A stretch of 64,000 bases of DNA from Streptomyces albidoflavus (GTDB taxonomy: Bacteria; Actinomycetota; Actinomycetes; Streptomycetales; Streptomycetaceae), in assembly GCF_000719955.1 (NCBI RefSeq), contig NZ_JOII01000029.1, forward strand, positions 14,063-78,062. Reading direction: 5' to 3'. Shown piece after piece: positions 1 through 8,015 of the stretch (the stretch's first letter is position 1; each line of letters opens with the position of its first letter). Both the position numbers and the translations under genes were made by a program. The notes under the pieces were generated by a model that saw only the letters and a program-made list of their open reading frames with translations, was not told where the DNA came from and made no database searches.

Positions 1-1584
1 GGGCTCGGCCAGATCCCGGCCACCGCCCACGGCACCGAGGTCGCGGTGATCGGCGGCGGCCTCTCGGGGATCGTCACCGCGTACGAGCTGATGAAGATGG
101 GGCTCAAGCCGGTCGTCTACGAGGCCGACCAGATCGGCGGGCGGCTGCGGACCGTCGGCTTCGACGGGTGCGACCCGGGGCTGCGCGCCGAGATGGGCGC
201 CATGCGCTTCCCGCCCTCCTCGACCTCGCTCCAGCACTACATCGACCTGGTGGGCCTTCAGACCAGGCCGTTCCCCAACCCGCTCTCCCCGGCGACCCCG
301 TCCACCGTGGTCGACCTGAAGGGGGAGAGCCACTACGCCCGCACCCTGGACGACCTGCCGCAGGTCTACCGCGACGTGGCCGACGCCTGGCAGCGGTGCC
401 TGGACGAGGGCGCCGAGTTCGGCGACATGAACGAGGCGCTGCGCACCCGCGACATCCCGCGCATCCGCGAGATCTGGGCCCGGCTGGTGGAACGCCTCGA
501 CGACCAGACCTTCTACGGCTTCCTCGCCGGCTCCGAGGCGTTCCGCTCCTTCAAGCACCGGGAGATCTTCGGCCAGGTCGGCTTCGGCACCGGTGGCTGG
601 GACACCGACTTCCCCAACTCCATCCTGGAGATCCTGCGGGTCGTCTACACCGAGGCCGACGACCACCACCGCGGCATCGTCGGCGGCAGCCAGCAGCTTC
701 CGCTCCGGCTCTGGGAGCGGGCCCCGGGCAAGCTCGTCCACTGGACCCAGGGCACCTCGCTCGCCTCGCTCCACGAGGGCGGCGCCCCGCGCGGCGCGGT
801 GACCCGGCTGCACCGGACGGCGGGCGGCGGCATCACCGTCACCGACGCCTCCGGCGCCATCCGCACCTACCCGGCGGCCGTCTTCACCGGCCAGTCCTGG
901 CTGCTGCTCTCCAAGATCGCCTGCGACGAGACGCTCTTCCCCATGGACCACTGGACGGCCATGGAGCGCACCCACTACATGGAGTCGAGCAAGCTCTTCG
1001 TCCCCGTCGACCGGCCGTTCTGGCTCGACAAGGACCCGGCCACCGGCCGCGACCGGATGTCGATGACGCTGACCGACCGGATGACCCGGGGCACCTACCT
1101 GCTGGACGACGGCCCCGACAAGCCGGCCGTCATCTGCCTCTCCTACACCTGGTGCGACGACAGCCTGAAGTGGCTGCCGCTCTCCCCGGCGGAGCGCATG
1201 GAGGTCATGCTCGCCTCGCTCGGCGAGATCTACCCGGACGTCGACATCCGCCGCCACATCATCGGCAGCCCCGTCACCGTCTCCTGGGAGAACGAGCCCT
1301 GGTTCATGGGCGCGTTCAAGGCCAACCTGCCCGGCCACTACCGCTACCAGCGGCGGCTGTTCACCCACTTCATGCAGGACGGGCTGCCCGCCGACCGGCG
1401 CGGCATCTTCCTCGCCGGGGACGACATCTCCTGGACGGCCGGCTGGGCGGAGGGCGCCGTGCAGACCGCGCTCAACGCCGTCTGGGGCGTCATGCACCAC
1501 TTCGGCGGCACCACCGACCCGACCAACCCGGGTCCGGGCGACCGGTTCGACGAACTCGCGCCGGTGGAACTCCCCGAGGACTGA
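1..1584 (+). CDS. Flavin-dependent amine oxidase (tryptophan 2-monooxygenase/L-amino-acid oxidase type), 5' end missing
   Basis: The frame is open from base 1, so the start lies left of the window; 527 residues are visible. A Rossmann FAD fold begins with IGGGLSG (visible residues 17-23), followed by an acidic residue at the end of beta-2 (VVYEADQIGGR). The GAMRFPP segment at visible residues 66-72 is typical of IaaM-type tryptophan 2-monooxygenases and related L-amino-acid oxidases, and the C-terminal WTAGWAEGAVQTALNA (near residue 475) is the usual second FAD-contact segment of the amine oxidase family. It would oxidise an aromatic or basic amino acid using FAD and O2. The substrate cannot be told from the sequence. 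No amidase (iaaH) lies nearby in the window, so auxin synthesis is only one possibility. The GTG at 46 is internal (the Rossmann strand starts before it) and is not the start. Confidence 0.85.
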   Translation, partial: GLGQIPATAHGTEVAVIGGGLSGIVTAYELMKMGLKPVVYEADQIGGRLRTVGFDGCDPGLRAEMGAMRFPPSSTSLQHYIDLVGLQTRPFPNPLSPATPSTVVDLKGESHYARTLDDLPQVYRDVADAWQRCLDEGAEFGDMNEALRTRDIPRIREIWARLVERLDDQTFYGFLAGSEAFRSFKHREIFGQVGFGTGGWDTDFPNSILEILRVVYTEADDHHRGIVGGSQQLPLRLWERAPGKLVHWTQGTSLASLHEGGAPRGAVTRLHRTAGGGITVTDASGAIRTYPAAVFTGQSWLLLSKIACDETLFPMDHWTAMERTHYMESSKLFVPVDRPFWLDKDPATGRDRMSMTLTDRMTRGTYLLDDGPDKPAVICLSYTWCDDSLKWLPLSPAERMEVMLASLGEIYPDVDIRRHIIGSPVTVSWENEPWFMGAFKANLPGHYRYQRRLFTHFMQDGLPADRRGIFLAGDDISWTAGWAEGAVQTALNAVWGVMHHFGGTTDPTNPGPGDRFDELAPVELPED

Positions 1585-1600
1585 GAGCCGCCCGAGGGGT

Positions 1601-2296
1601 TCAGCGGCGCAGCGGCGTGAGCAGCATGCGCGCCACCAGCCCCACCGAGGTGTCCAGGCGCCGGACGAACTCCTCGCCCAGCTCCTCCACCCCGCGCACC
1701 ACCCACAGGGTCCGGGCCGCCGCCCACGCGCCGTCCCGGGCCCTGTCCAGGCTCCACGCCCCGGCCAGGTGGGTCAGCGGATCGGCCAGCTCCAGCAGGT
1801 CGGGACCGGGCATCAGCTCCTCCCTGACCCGCTCCTCCAGCGAGCGCAGCACCTCGCCGACGGTGTCGAACTCGTCCTCCAGCGCCGCCGGACGACAGCC
1901 CAGCGCGCGGCAGGAGTCCACCACCGCCAGCGGCAGGTCGTGCCCCACGTGCGCCTGGATGCCGGCCAGCGCGAACTGGAGCGGACGCACCCCGGGGTGA
2001 CGCCGCTGGGCGAAGAGCGGCCGCCAGCACGCCGGCACCCGCTCACCCGCCGCCTCCGCCGACACCGCGTCCAGATAGCGCCCGGCGAAGAGCGTGGTGA
2101 GGGTCGACGCGGCCCGTACGTCGGGGAACGCGCCGGCGCCGATCCGCCGGGCCAGCTCCTCGGTGACCGTCAGATAGACCGAGTTGAAGACCCCGACGCC
2201 GTCCGGGGGCGGGCAGCCGGCACCGACCTCACGCATCCGCGCCACCGTGGCGTCCAGGGAGCCGGCGTCACGCGCGGTTCCGCTCGTCCGTTTCAT
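1601..2296 (-). CDS. DUF5995 family protein
   Basis: This 231-residue, mostly helical protein has no signal peptide or membrane segment. The pattern VARMREVG near the N-terminus, VFNSVYLTVTEELARRI and a central block reading ALAGIQAHVGHDLPLAVV match what I remember of the DUF5995 family, which is common in actinomycetes and has no established function. The conserved His-x-x-x-His-Asp-type residues in the central block (AHVGHD) could be metal ligands, but that is a guess. It ends 16 nt from the convergent amine oxidase, with no obvious terminator between them, so the two transcripts may overlap at their 3' ends. The ATG start at 2296 gives the usual family length. Confidence 0.7.
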   Translation of the reverse strand: MKRTSGTARDAGSLDATVARMREVGAGCPPPDGVGVFNSVYLTVTEELARRIGAGAFPDVRAASTLTTLFAGRYLDAVSAEAAGERVPACWRPLFAQRRHPGVRPLQFALAGIQAHVGHDLPLAVVDSCRALGCRPAALEDEFDTVGEVLRSLEERVREELMPGPDLLELADPLTHLAGAWSLDRARDGAWAAARTLWVVRGVEELGEEFVRRLDTSVGLVARMLLTPLRR

Positions 2297-2393
2297 GACG
2301 GCAGCGTGCCAGCCCGGGCCCGCGCCACGGGCGGCACGCCCGGCGACGTCCCCACAACGAGGGACCGGGCGGCCCGGCGCGCCGCCTCGCGCC

Positions 2394-3320
2394 TCAACTC
2401 CCGTACGGGTGTGCGGAAAAGGAGCCGCCCAGGGGTCCGGCCGCCTCGCGCAGCGCGGTGAGCAGGCCGGTCAGGGCCGGGGTGCGCGGGGCGCCGGAGC
2501 GGAGTGCGGCGCGGATGGTGCGGGCCGGTTCCGGGCCGCGTACCGGGCGGACCGTCACCCCGGGGTGCGGTACGGCCAGGCCCAGTCGCGGCAGGAGGGC
2601 GACGCCGAGGCCGGCGGCGACGAAGCCCTGGGCCGTCGTGTAGTCCTGGCACTCCACCGCCACCTCGGGGGTGAACCCGGCGGCCGCGCACCCCTGCAGG
2701 ACCGCGTGGAGACACGGCCCGGGCGGCTCGCTGCCGATCCAGGGCTCCTCCGCGAGGTCGGCCAGGTCGACCACCTCCCGTCCCGCCAGCGGGTGGTCCG
2801 GGGGGAGCGCCACCCGGTACGGGTCGTCGAGGAGGCGGACCAGGTCGACGCCGGGCGGCGGGGGCGCGTCGGGCCGCACCACGAGGCCGAGGTCGGCCCG
2901 GCCCTCCGCGACCTCCGCGAGCGGGTCGTCGGGCTCGCTGAGCCGCAACTCCACGCCGACCCCCGGGTGCTGGTCCCGGAACCGGGCGAGGGCGGGGGCC
3001 AGCAGCCCCGGTCCCGCGGTGGCGAAGTACCGCACGGTGAGCCGCCCGGTCCGCCCCGCCCGCAGGTCGGCGAGGGCCGCCTCCGCGAGCGCCACCTGAC
3101 CGCCGATCAGCTCCGCGTGCCCGGCGAGCAGCGTGCCGGCCTCGGTCGGCCGGACGCCCCGGCCCACCCGTTCCAGCAGGGGTGTGCCCGCCTGGGCCTC
3201 CAGGGCCGCCACCTGCTGGCTCACCGCCGACGGGGTGTAGCCCAGCCGCCCGGCCGCCGCCGTCACCGAGCCGGTCTCCACCACGGCGCGCAGCACCTGC
3301 ATCCTCCGTACATCCAGCAT
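2394..3320 (-). CDS. LysR-family transcriptional regulator
   Basis: This 308-residue protein has the LysR layout. An N-terminal winged helix-turn-helix (residues about 1-60; MQVLRAVVETGSVTAAAGRLGYTPSAVSQQ) is followed by a linker helix and a two-lobed periplasmic-binding-protein-like effector domain (about 88-300). It is transcribed away from the EamA exporter gene that starts at 3452, and the 131-bp gap between them must hold both promoters. This is the classic arrangement of a LysR regulator controlling a divergent transport gene and its own synthesis. The inducing compound is not evident. Confidence 0.9.
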   Translation of the reverse strand: MLDVRRMQVLRAVVETGSVTAAAGRLGYTPSAVSQQVAALEAQAGTPLLERVGRGVRPTEAGTLLAGHAELIGGQVALAEAALADLRAGRTGRLTVRYFATAGPGLLAPALARFRDQHPGVGVELRLSEPDDPLAEVAEGRADLGLVVRPDAPPPPGVDLVRLLDDPYRVALPPDHPLAGREVVDLADLAEEPWIGSEPPGPCLHAVLQGCAAAGFTPEVAVECQDYTTAQGFVAAGLGVALLPRLGLAVPHPGVTVRPVRGPEPARTIRAALRSGAPRTPALTGLLTALREAAGPLGGSFSAHPYGS

Positions 3321-3451
3321 GTAGTGCAGCTTAACGGTACGTGCAGAACCTTTCGCTTGTCCTGTCGGATCGGGTGCGGAACCGTGAGAAGCGACCGGAG
3401 AAGACGGCCGGGCGTGGAGCGGTCCGCGCCCGGGGGAGAGGGGCGGGCGCG

Positions 3452-4399
3452 ATGCGGGACGGCAGCGGTGGCGGGGTGCGGGCAGGGGGCCGGGTGGCGG
3501 TGCTGGCGCTGCTCTGGGGCTCGACCTTCCTCTGGATCGATCTCGCGCTGGAGGGGTTCAGCCCGGTGCAGATCACCTTCGTCCGCTGTGCCCTCGGCGC
3601 CGCCCTGCTGCTGGTGCTGGCCCGGCGTGCCGGGGTGCGCCTGCCGCGCGGCCGCAGGGCGGTGGGGCGCCTGCTGGTGGCCGCCTTCCTCTGCAACACC
3701 CTGCCGTTCGCCCTGTTCAGCCTCGGCCAGCAGTCCGTGGACTCCGGCGTCGCGGGCGTCCTCAACGCCACCACGCCGCTCTGGTCCCTGCTGATCGGCC
3801 TCCTGGCGGGGGAGCGCGGGGCCCTGGGCGCCCGCCGCCTGGCCGGGCTCGCCACCGGGTTCGCCGGTACGGTTCTGATCTTCGCCCCGTGGCAGCCGGG
3901 CGCCCTCGCCGGCTGGGCCGCCCTCGCCCTGCTGGGCGCCGCCGTGAGCTACGCCCTCGCCTTCACCTGGATGGGCCGGATGCCCGCCGGGCAGGGGGTG
4001 CCGGCCATCGGCCTGTCGGCGGCGCAGCTCACGGCGGCCACGGTCCTCGCCGCCCTGCTGCTGCCCTGGGGCGGGCCGCCGCCCCGGGCGCCGGGCGCGG
4101 TCCCCGTCCTCGCCCTGCTGGTCCTCGGGATCTTCGCCACCGGCGTCACCTTCCACCTCACCTACCGGACGATCCTCGCCGAGGGCCCGACCCAGGCGGC
4201 GGCCGTCGGCTACCTGCTGCCCGTGGTGTCGGTCCTGCTGGGCGCCGTGGTCCTCGGGGAGCGGGTCGGCTGGCGGGTGGTGGCGGGGATGGCCGTGGTG
4301 CTGGGCGGGGTGGTCCTCACCCGCTGGGGTGCGGGCTCCCGGCCGAAGGCCCCGGCCGGGGGCGACGGGGAGCGCCCCGAGCCGCTGCCCGCGCGCTGA
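3452..4399 (+). CDS. EamA/DMT-family transporter (drug/metabolite exporter)
   Basis: This 315-residue integral membrane protein has about ten predicted helices arranged as two EamA repeats. The first begins VAVLALLWGSTFLWIDLALEGF and the second ends with a repeat of the same fold (YLLPVVSVLLGAVVLGERVGW, the typical last EamA block). The frame is open from 3341, but an ATG at 3452 follows a GGGAGAGG element by about 10 nt and puts the first helix near the N-terminus as in the family, so I chose it. The basic tail after the last helix is cytoplasmic. It is divergent from the LysR gene, its probable regulator. Likely substrates are amino acids or small drugs; none can be assigned. Confidence 0.88.
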   Translation: MRDGSGGGVRAGGRVAVLALLWGSTFLWIDLALEGFSPVQITFVRCALGAALLLVLARRAGVRLPRGRRAVGRLLVAAFLCNTLPFALFSLGQQSVDSGVAGVLNATTPLWSLLIGLLAGERGALGARRLAGLATGFAGTVLIFAPWQPGALAGWAALALLGAAVSYALAFTWMGRMPAGQGVPAIGLSAAQLTAATVLAALLLPWGGPPPRAPGAVPVLALLVLGIFATGVTFHLTYRTILAEGPTQAAAVGYLLPVVSVLLGAVVLGERVGWRVVAGMAVVLGGVVLTRWGAGSRPKAPAGGDGERPEPLPAR

Positions 4400-4404
4400 A
4401 CGTG

Positions 4405-4443
4405 CCGGAGCCCGGCACCCACGGGGGAGGTGCCGGGCTCCGG
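4405..4443. terminator. Bidirectional hairpin terminator between EamA gene and permease gene
   Basis: CCGGAGCCCGGCAC (4405-4418) pairs perfectly with GTGCCGGGCTCCGG (4430-4443) across an 11-nt loop. It lies between two convergent genes (stops at 4399 and 4460) and can serve both. There is no T-run, as is usual in Streptomyces. Confidence 0.75.
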
Positions 4444-4459
4444 ACGCGTGCGGGCGGGG

Positions 4460-5872
4460 CTACTTCCCGTCCGTCTTCCCGTCCTCGCCGAAGAGCGGGT
4501 CCTTCTCGTCGTAGGCCGAGGTGCCCGCGTCCAGGAGCGGCCCGTCGGGCTTGAGGTGGGCCGGGGCGAAGGCCCGCAGCACGTGGTAGCCGGTGATGAC
4601 GACCAGGGTGCCCAGTGCGATGCCGCCCAGCTCGAAGTTGTCGCTGATCTTCAGGCTGACGCCGCCGACGCCGATGATGATGCCCGCGGCGGCCGGGACC
4701 AGGTTGAGCGGGTTGCGCAGGTCGACCTTGGCGTTGGTCCAGATCTGGGCGCCGAGCAGGCCGATCATGCCGTACAGGATGACGGTGATGCCGCCGAGGA
4801 CGCCGCCGGGGATGGCGGCGACGACCGCGCCGAACTTCGGGCAGAGGCCGAAGAGGAGGGCGAAGCAGGCGGCGGCCCAGTAGGCGGCGGTGGAGTAGAC
4901 GCGGGTGGCCGCCATGACGCCGATGTTCTCGGAGTACGTGGTGTTGGGCGGGCCGCCGACCGCGGTGGAGAGCACCGAGGCGGCGCCGTCGGCCGCGATG
5001 GCGGTGCCCAGCTTGTCGTCCAGGTCGTCGCCGGTCATCTCGCCGACCGCCTTGACGTGCCCGGCGTTCTCCGCGATGAGGGCGATGACCACGGGCAGCG
5101 CCACCAGGATCGCCGACCACTCGAAGCTCGGGGCGTGGAAGGAGGGCAGCCCGACCCAGTCGGCCTGCCCGACGGCGGACAGGTCCAGGCGCCAGTGGTC
5201 GACCGCCTCGGCACCGCCGGCCGGGCTGTGGATCTTGCCGAAGACGAGGTCGAGGACCCAGGAGAGCAGGTAGCCGAAGACCAGGCCGAGGAAGATCGCG
5301 ATGCGGGAGAGGAAGCCGCGCAGGCAGACCACGGCCAGGCCGGTGAAGAGCATCACCAGCAGCGCCGTCCACTGGTCCTGCGGCCAGTAGGTGGTGGCCG
5401 TGACCGGGGCGAGGTTGAAGCCGATCAGCATGACGACGGCACCGGTGACCACCGGCGGCATCGCCGTGTGGATGACCCGCGCGCCGAACTTGCGCACCAC
5501 GAGGCCGGCGAGGAAGAGGACCGCCGCCACGACCAGCACGGCGCCGGTGACGGTGGCGCTGTCGCCGCCGCTCGCCCGGATCGCCGCCGCCACGCCGACG
5601 AACGACAGGGAGCAGCCCAGATAGCTGGGCACCTTCCCGCGGGTGGCCAGCAGGAAGATCATGGTGGCGACACCCGACATCATGATCGCGAGGTTGGGGT
5701 CGAGCCCCATCAGGACGGGTGCCACGAACGAGGCGCCGAACATGGCCACGACGTGCTGGGCGCCGAGGCCCGCCGTCCGGGGCCAGCTCAGCCGCTCGTC
5801 GGGGCGTACCACGGCCCCCGGGGCGGGTGTCCGTCCGTCGCCGTGCAAGGTCCAGCGCACGCCGAGGCCCAT
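4460..5872 (-). CDS. Uracil-xanthine permease (NCS2/UraA type)
   Basis: This 470-residue membrane protein has 12-14 hydrophobic segments typical of nucleobase:cation symporter-2. Visible family blocks are QHVVAMFGASFVAPVLMG at the N-terminus, a central block with AENAGHVKAVGEMTG (substrate-binding helix region) and GGPPNTTYSENIGVMAATRVYS, which strongly matches UraA/PbuX transporters. The frame is open to 6049, but ATG 5872 is preceded by AAGGAGCG at a good distance and gives the conserved N-terminus MGLGVRWTLHGDG, so it is chosen. It should import uracil or xanthine with a proton. The C-terminal soluble tail is rich in Asp/Glu/Lys. No pyr or pur gene is adjacent. Confidence 0.9.
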   Translation of the reverse strand: MGLGVRWTLHGDGRTPAPGAVVRPDERLSWPRTAGLGAQHVVAMFGASFVAPVLMGLDPNLAIMMSGVATMIFLLATRGKVPSYLGCSLSFVGVAAAIRASGGDSATVTGAVLVVAAVLFLAGLVVRKFGARVIHTAMPPVVTGAVVMLIGFNLAPVTATTYWPQDQWTALLVMLFTGLAVVCLRGFLSRIAIFLGLVFGYLLSWVLDLVFGKIHSPAGGAEAVDHWRLDLSAVGQADWVGLPSFHAPSFEWSAILVALPVVIALIAENAGHVKAVGEMTGDDLDDKLGTAIAADGAASVLSTAVGGPPNTTYSENIGVMAATRVYSTAAYWAAACFALLFGLCPKFGAVVAAIPGGVLGGITVILYGMIGLLGAQIWTNAKVDLRNPLNLVPAAAGIIIGVGGVSLKISDNFELGGIALGTLVVITGYHVLRAFAPAHLKPDGPLLDAGTSAYDEKDPLFGEDGKTDGK

Positions 5873-6236
5873 GGTCGCTCCTTGTTGATCGCGAGAAGTC
5901 CGCTGAGATGGCCGAAACCTGACTGAAACACAGGGGGACGTGTCGCAGCGCCGCGGCCCACCGGCGTGGGTGCCGGAGAAAATATCAGCCACATGGTAAT
6001 GCCGTCCCCGCCTCTCCTTGCGCCAGGACGAGCGGGTACGTCGTGTCACGAGGCAGGGGCGGGTGCCCCGACGTGCTGAGCGGTTGCTTAGGGTGGCGGG
6101 CGGAAACCCCGGCCGTGGCCGCCGCCCGGCGTCCGTCGCCCCCGCGAGTGAGTCTCTTTTCGGTCATCCGTCGAAGCGGCTCCCTCCGTGTGCCGGGACG
6201 TTCCTCCACCACGCCCCGACCTCCAGGAGACCGCTC
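5873..6236. other. Intergenic region between permease and thioesterase genes (364 bp)
   Basis: This divergent spacer holds the promoters of both neighbours. It has a relatively A/T-rich patch (about 5980-6000, GAGAAAATATCAGCC) that could be the core promoter of the permease on the minus strand, and a short stem CCCAC/GTGGG near 5955-5970. On the plus strand TTAGGGT near 6087-6093 resembles a -10 box for the thioesterase gene. None of these is strong enough to call separately, and I see no coding potential. Confidence 0.4.
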
Positions 6237-6707
6237 GTGACCGCCGCCCCGCTCGCCGACGCGCCGACCGCCCCCGAGGCGGACGGCATCCTCGTCCCCG
6301 TCGAGGTCCACTTCGACGACCTGGACGCCCTCGGCCTGCTCCACAACGCCCGCTACCCGCTCCTCGTCGAGCGCGCCTGGGGCGCCCACTGGGCCGGGCT
6401 CGGCCACGGCTACGCCGGGGACTGGCACGCCGCGGGCGACGCCTGCAACGCGGTGAAGGAGTTCCGCATCACCTACGAGCGCCCGGTCACCCGGACCGGC
6501 GGCTACGCCGTCCACCTCTGGCTGGAGCGCCTGGGCCGCACGGGCCTCACCTACGGCTTCCGGCTCTGCTCCGCCGACGGCACCGTCAACACCGTCACCC
6601 ACGCGAGCGGCCACCGCGTCCTGGTCCGCCTGGACCCGGACACGATGCGCCCCGCGCCGTGGACCGAGGCGTTCAGGGACGCGGCGCGTCCGCTGCTGCG
6701 GGCGTAG
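6237..6707 (+). CDS. Acyl-CoA thioesterase, hot-dog fold (4HBT family)
   Basis: This 156-residue protein reads as one hot-dog domain. The segment HFDDLDALGLLHNARYPLL (residues about 24-42) is the 4-hydroxybenzoyl-CoA-thioesterase motif with the catalytic-type Asp, a His-Asn pair and a conserved Tyr. FRITYERPVTRTGGYAVHLWLERLG and a beta-rich C-terminus follow. The GTG at 6237 lies 6 nt after AGGAGA and begins VTAAPLAD; longer upstream frames lack a ribosome site. It would hydrolyse an acyl-CoA or acyl-ACP; the substrate is unknown. Its last 35 nt overlap the convergent MFS gene. Confidence 0.85.
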   Translation: MTAAPLADAPTAPEADGILVPVEVHFDDLDALGLLHNARYPLLVERAWGAHWAGLGHGYAGDWHAAGDACNAVKEFRITYERPVTRTGGYAVHLWLERLGRTGLTYGFRLCSADGTVNTVTHASGHRVLVRLDPDTMRPAPWTEAFRDAARPLLRA

Positions 6708-7899
6708 CCGGGCTGCCGCCCGCAGCCGCCTTCGGCCTGGTCCGCAGCACGCCCGCGCCCAGCACCAGGCCGAAGGCCAGCACCGTCACCAGCCCGAACG
6801 ACGCCACCAGCGAGGAGAGGTCGGCCACCCCGCCGATCGCCGAGGGGGCGATCAGGCCCGAGGTGTACGTGATGGTGGCGACGCCGGCGATGGCCTGTGC
6901 CGGACGGGGCCCGCTGCGGGCCGCCGCCGCGAAGGTCAGTGGCACCACCACGGCCACGCCCAGGCCGATCAGTCCGAACCCGGCCAGCGCGGTCACCGTC
7001 CCGGTAGCGGTCACCACCAGGAGCCCGCCCACGGTGGCCAGGGTGCCGCCCACCCGCACGGTGCCCACCGCGCCGAACCGGTCCACGATGCGGTCGCCGC
7101 TGAGCCGGGCCGCCGCCATGGTCAGGGCGAACGCCGTGGTGGAGGCCGCCGCGACGCCGGGCGAGCCGCCGAGCACGTCCCGCAGGTAGACCCCGGACCA
7201 GTCCATCGCCGCGCCCTCCGCGAAGACCGCGCAGAAGCCGACGGCGCCGATCAGCAGCGCGGACCGAGGCGGCAGCGCGAAGCGGGGCGGGGGAGTCTCG
7301 TCCGGCTCGCTGCGCACGTCCGGGACGCCCTGGCAGACCGTGACCGCGATCGCGGTGAGCACCAGGGCGGCGCCCGCGTGGTGCAGCCGGGCGTCGACGT
7401 GCAGATGGGCGGCGACGGTCCCGGCCGCCGAGCCCAGGAGCGCCCCCACGCTCCACATGCCGTGCAGGCTCGACATCACCGACCGGCCGATACGGTTCTC
7501 GACCTCCACGCCCAGCGCGTTCATCGTGACGTCCGACATCCCGGCGCTCGCCCCGAAGACGAAGAGCGCCAGGCAGAGCGTCAGCAGATCGGGGGCGAGC
7601 GAGGGCAGGGCCAGGGCGAGCGTCCACAGCGCGACCAGGCCGCGCAGCGCCGCCCGGGAGCCGAACCGGTGGCTGACCGACCCGGCCAGCGGCATCGCCA
7701 GCGCCGCGCCGACGGCGGGGAAGGCGAGCGCCAGGCCGAGCTGCCCGGCGCTGATCTGGGCGTGTTCCTGAATCCACGGCACCCGGGTCGCGAAGCTCCC
7801 CGTCACCGCGCCGTGCGCGCAGAAGACGGCGGCGACGGCGTACCGGGCGCGCCGCACCCCGCCGCCGTCCTTCACCGGAAGTTCCGCGTCGGCTGTCAT
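6673..7899 (-). CDS. MFS transporter, partner of the ROK regulator
   Basis: This 408-residue protein has 12 predicted helices. It starts MTADAELPVKDGGG, and the first helix is AVAAVFCAHGAVTGSFATRVPW. AGGAGGGG precedes ATG 7899. The combination of this first helix (AH.A..GSF..R.PWI) with a charged loop after helix 2 is typical of the FucP-like/YbjJ-like MFS proteins often encoded beside ROK regulators in Streptomyces (family knowledge; the export or uptake direction is unknown). It is divergent from the ROK gene with a 116-bp spacer carrying a perfect palindrome, so it is probably that regulator's main target. The 3' end overlaps the thioesterase gene by 35 nt on the other strand. Confidence 0.88.
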   Translation of the reverse strand: MTADAELPVKDGGGVRRARYAVAAVFCAHGAVTGSFATRVPWIQEHAQISAGQLGLALAFPAVGAALAMPLAGSVSHRFGSRAALRGLVALWTLALALPSLAPDLLTLCLALFVFGASAGMSDVTMNALGVEVENRIGRSVMSSLHGMWSVGALLGSAAGTVAAHLHVDARLHHAGAALVLTAIAVTVCQGVPDVRSEPDETPPPRFALPPRSALLIGAVGFCAVFAEGAAMDWSGVYLRDVLGGSPGVAAASTTAFALTMAAARLSGDRIVDRFGAVGTVRVGGTLATVGGLLVVTATGTVTALAGFGLIGLGVAVVVPLTFAAAARSGPRPAQAIAGVATITYTSGLIAPSAIGGVADLSSLVASFGLVTVLAFGLVLGAGVLRTRPKAAAGGSPATPAAADAPRP

Positions 7900-7965
7900 C
7901 GGTTCCCCTCCTGGGTGTCGGCACGGACCCGTCCGGACGGTCCGGTCGACGTGCCGGGCGGTAAA

Positions 7966-7988
7966 CTATCAGGAACCCTGCCTGATAG
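7966..7988. promoter_or_regulatory. Palindromic operator candidate for the ROK regulator
   Basis: CTATCAGG (7966-7973) and CCTGATAG (7981-7988) form a perfect 8-bp inverted repeat with a 7-nt spacer, placed between the divergent MFS and ROK genes. It is markedly richer in A/T than its surroundings. ROK repressors bind such palindromes. Binding by the adjacent regulator is inferred from position only. Confidence 0.65.
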
Positions 7989-8015
7989 ATAAGTGGTTTC
8001 TGGAAGGATCGCGGC

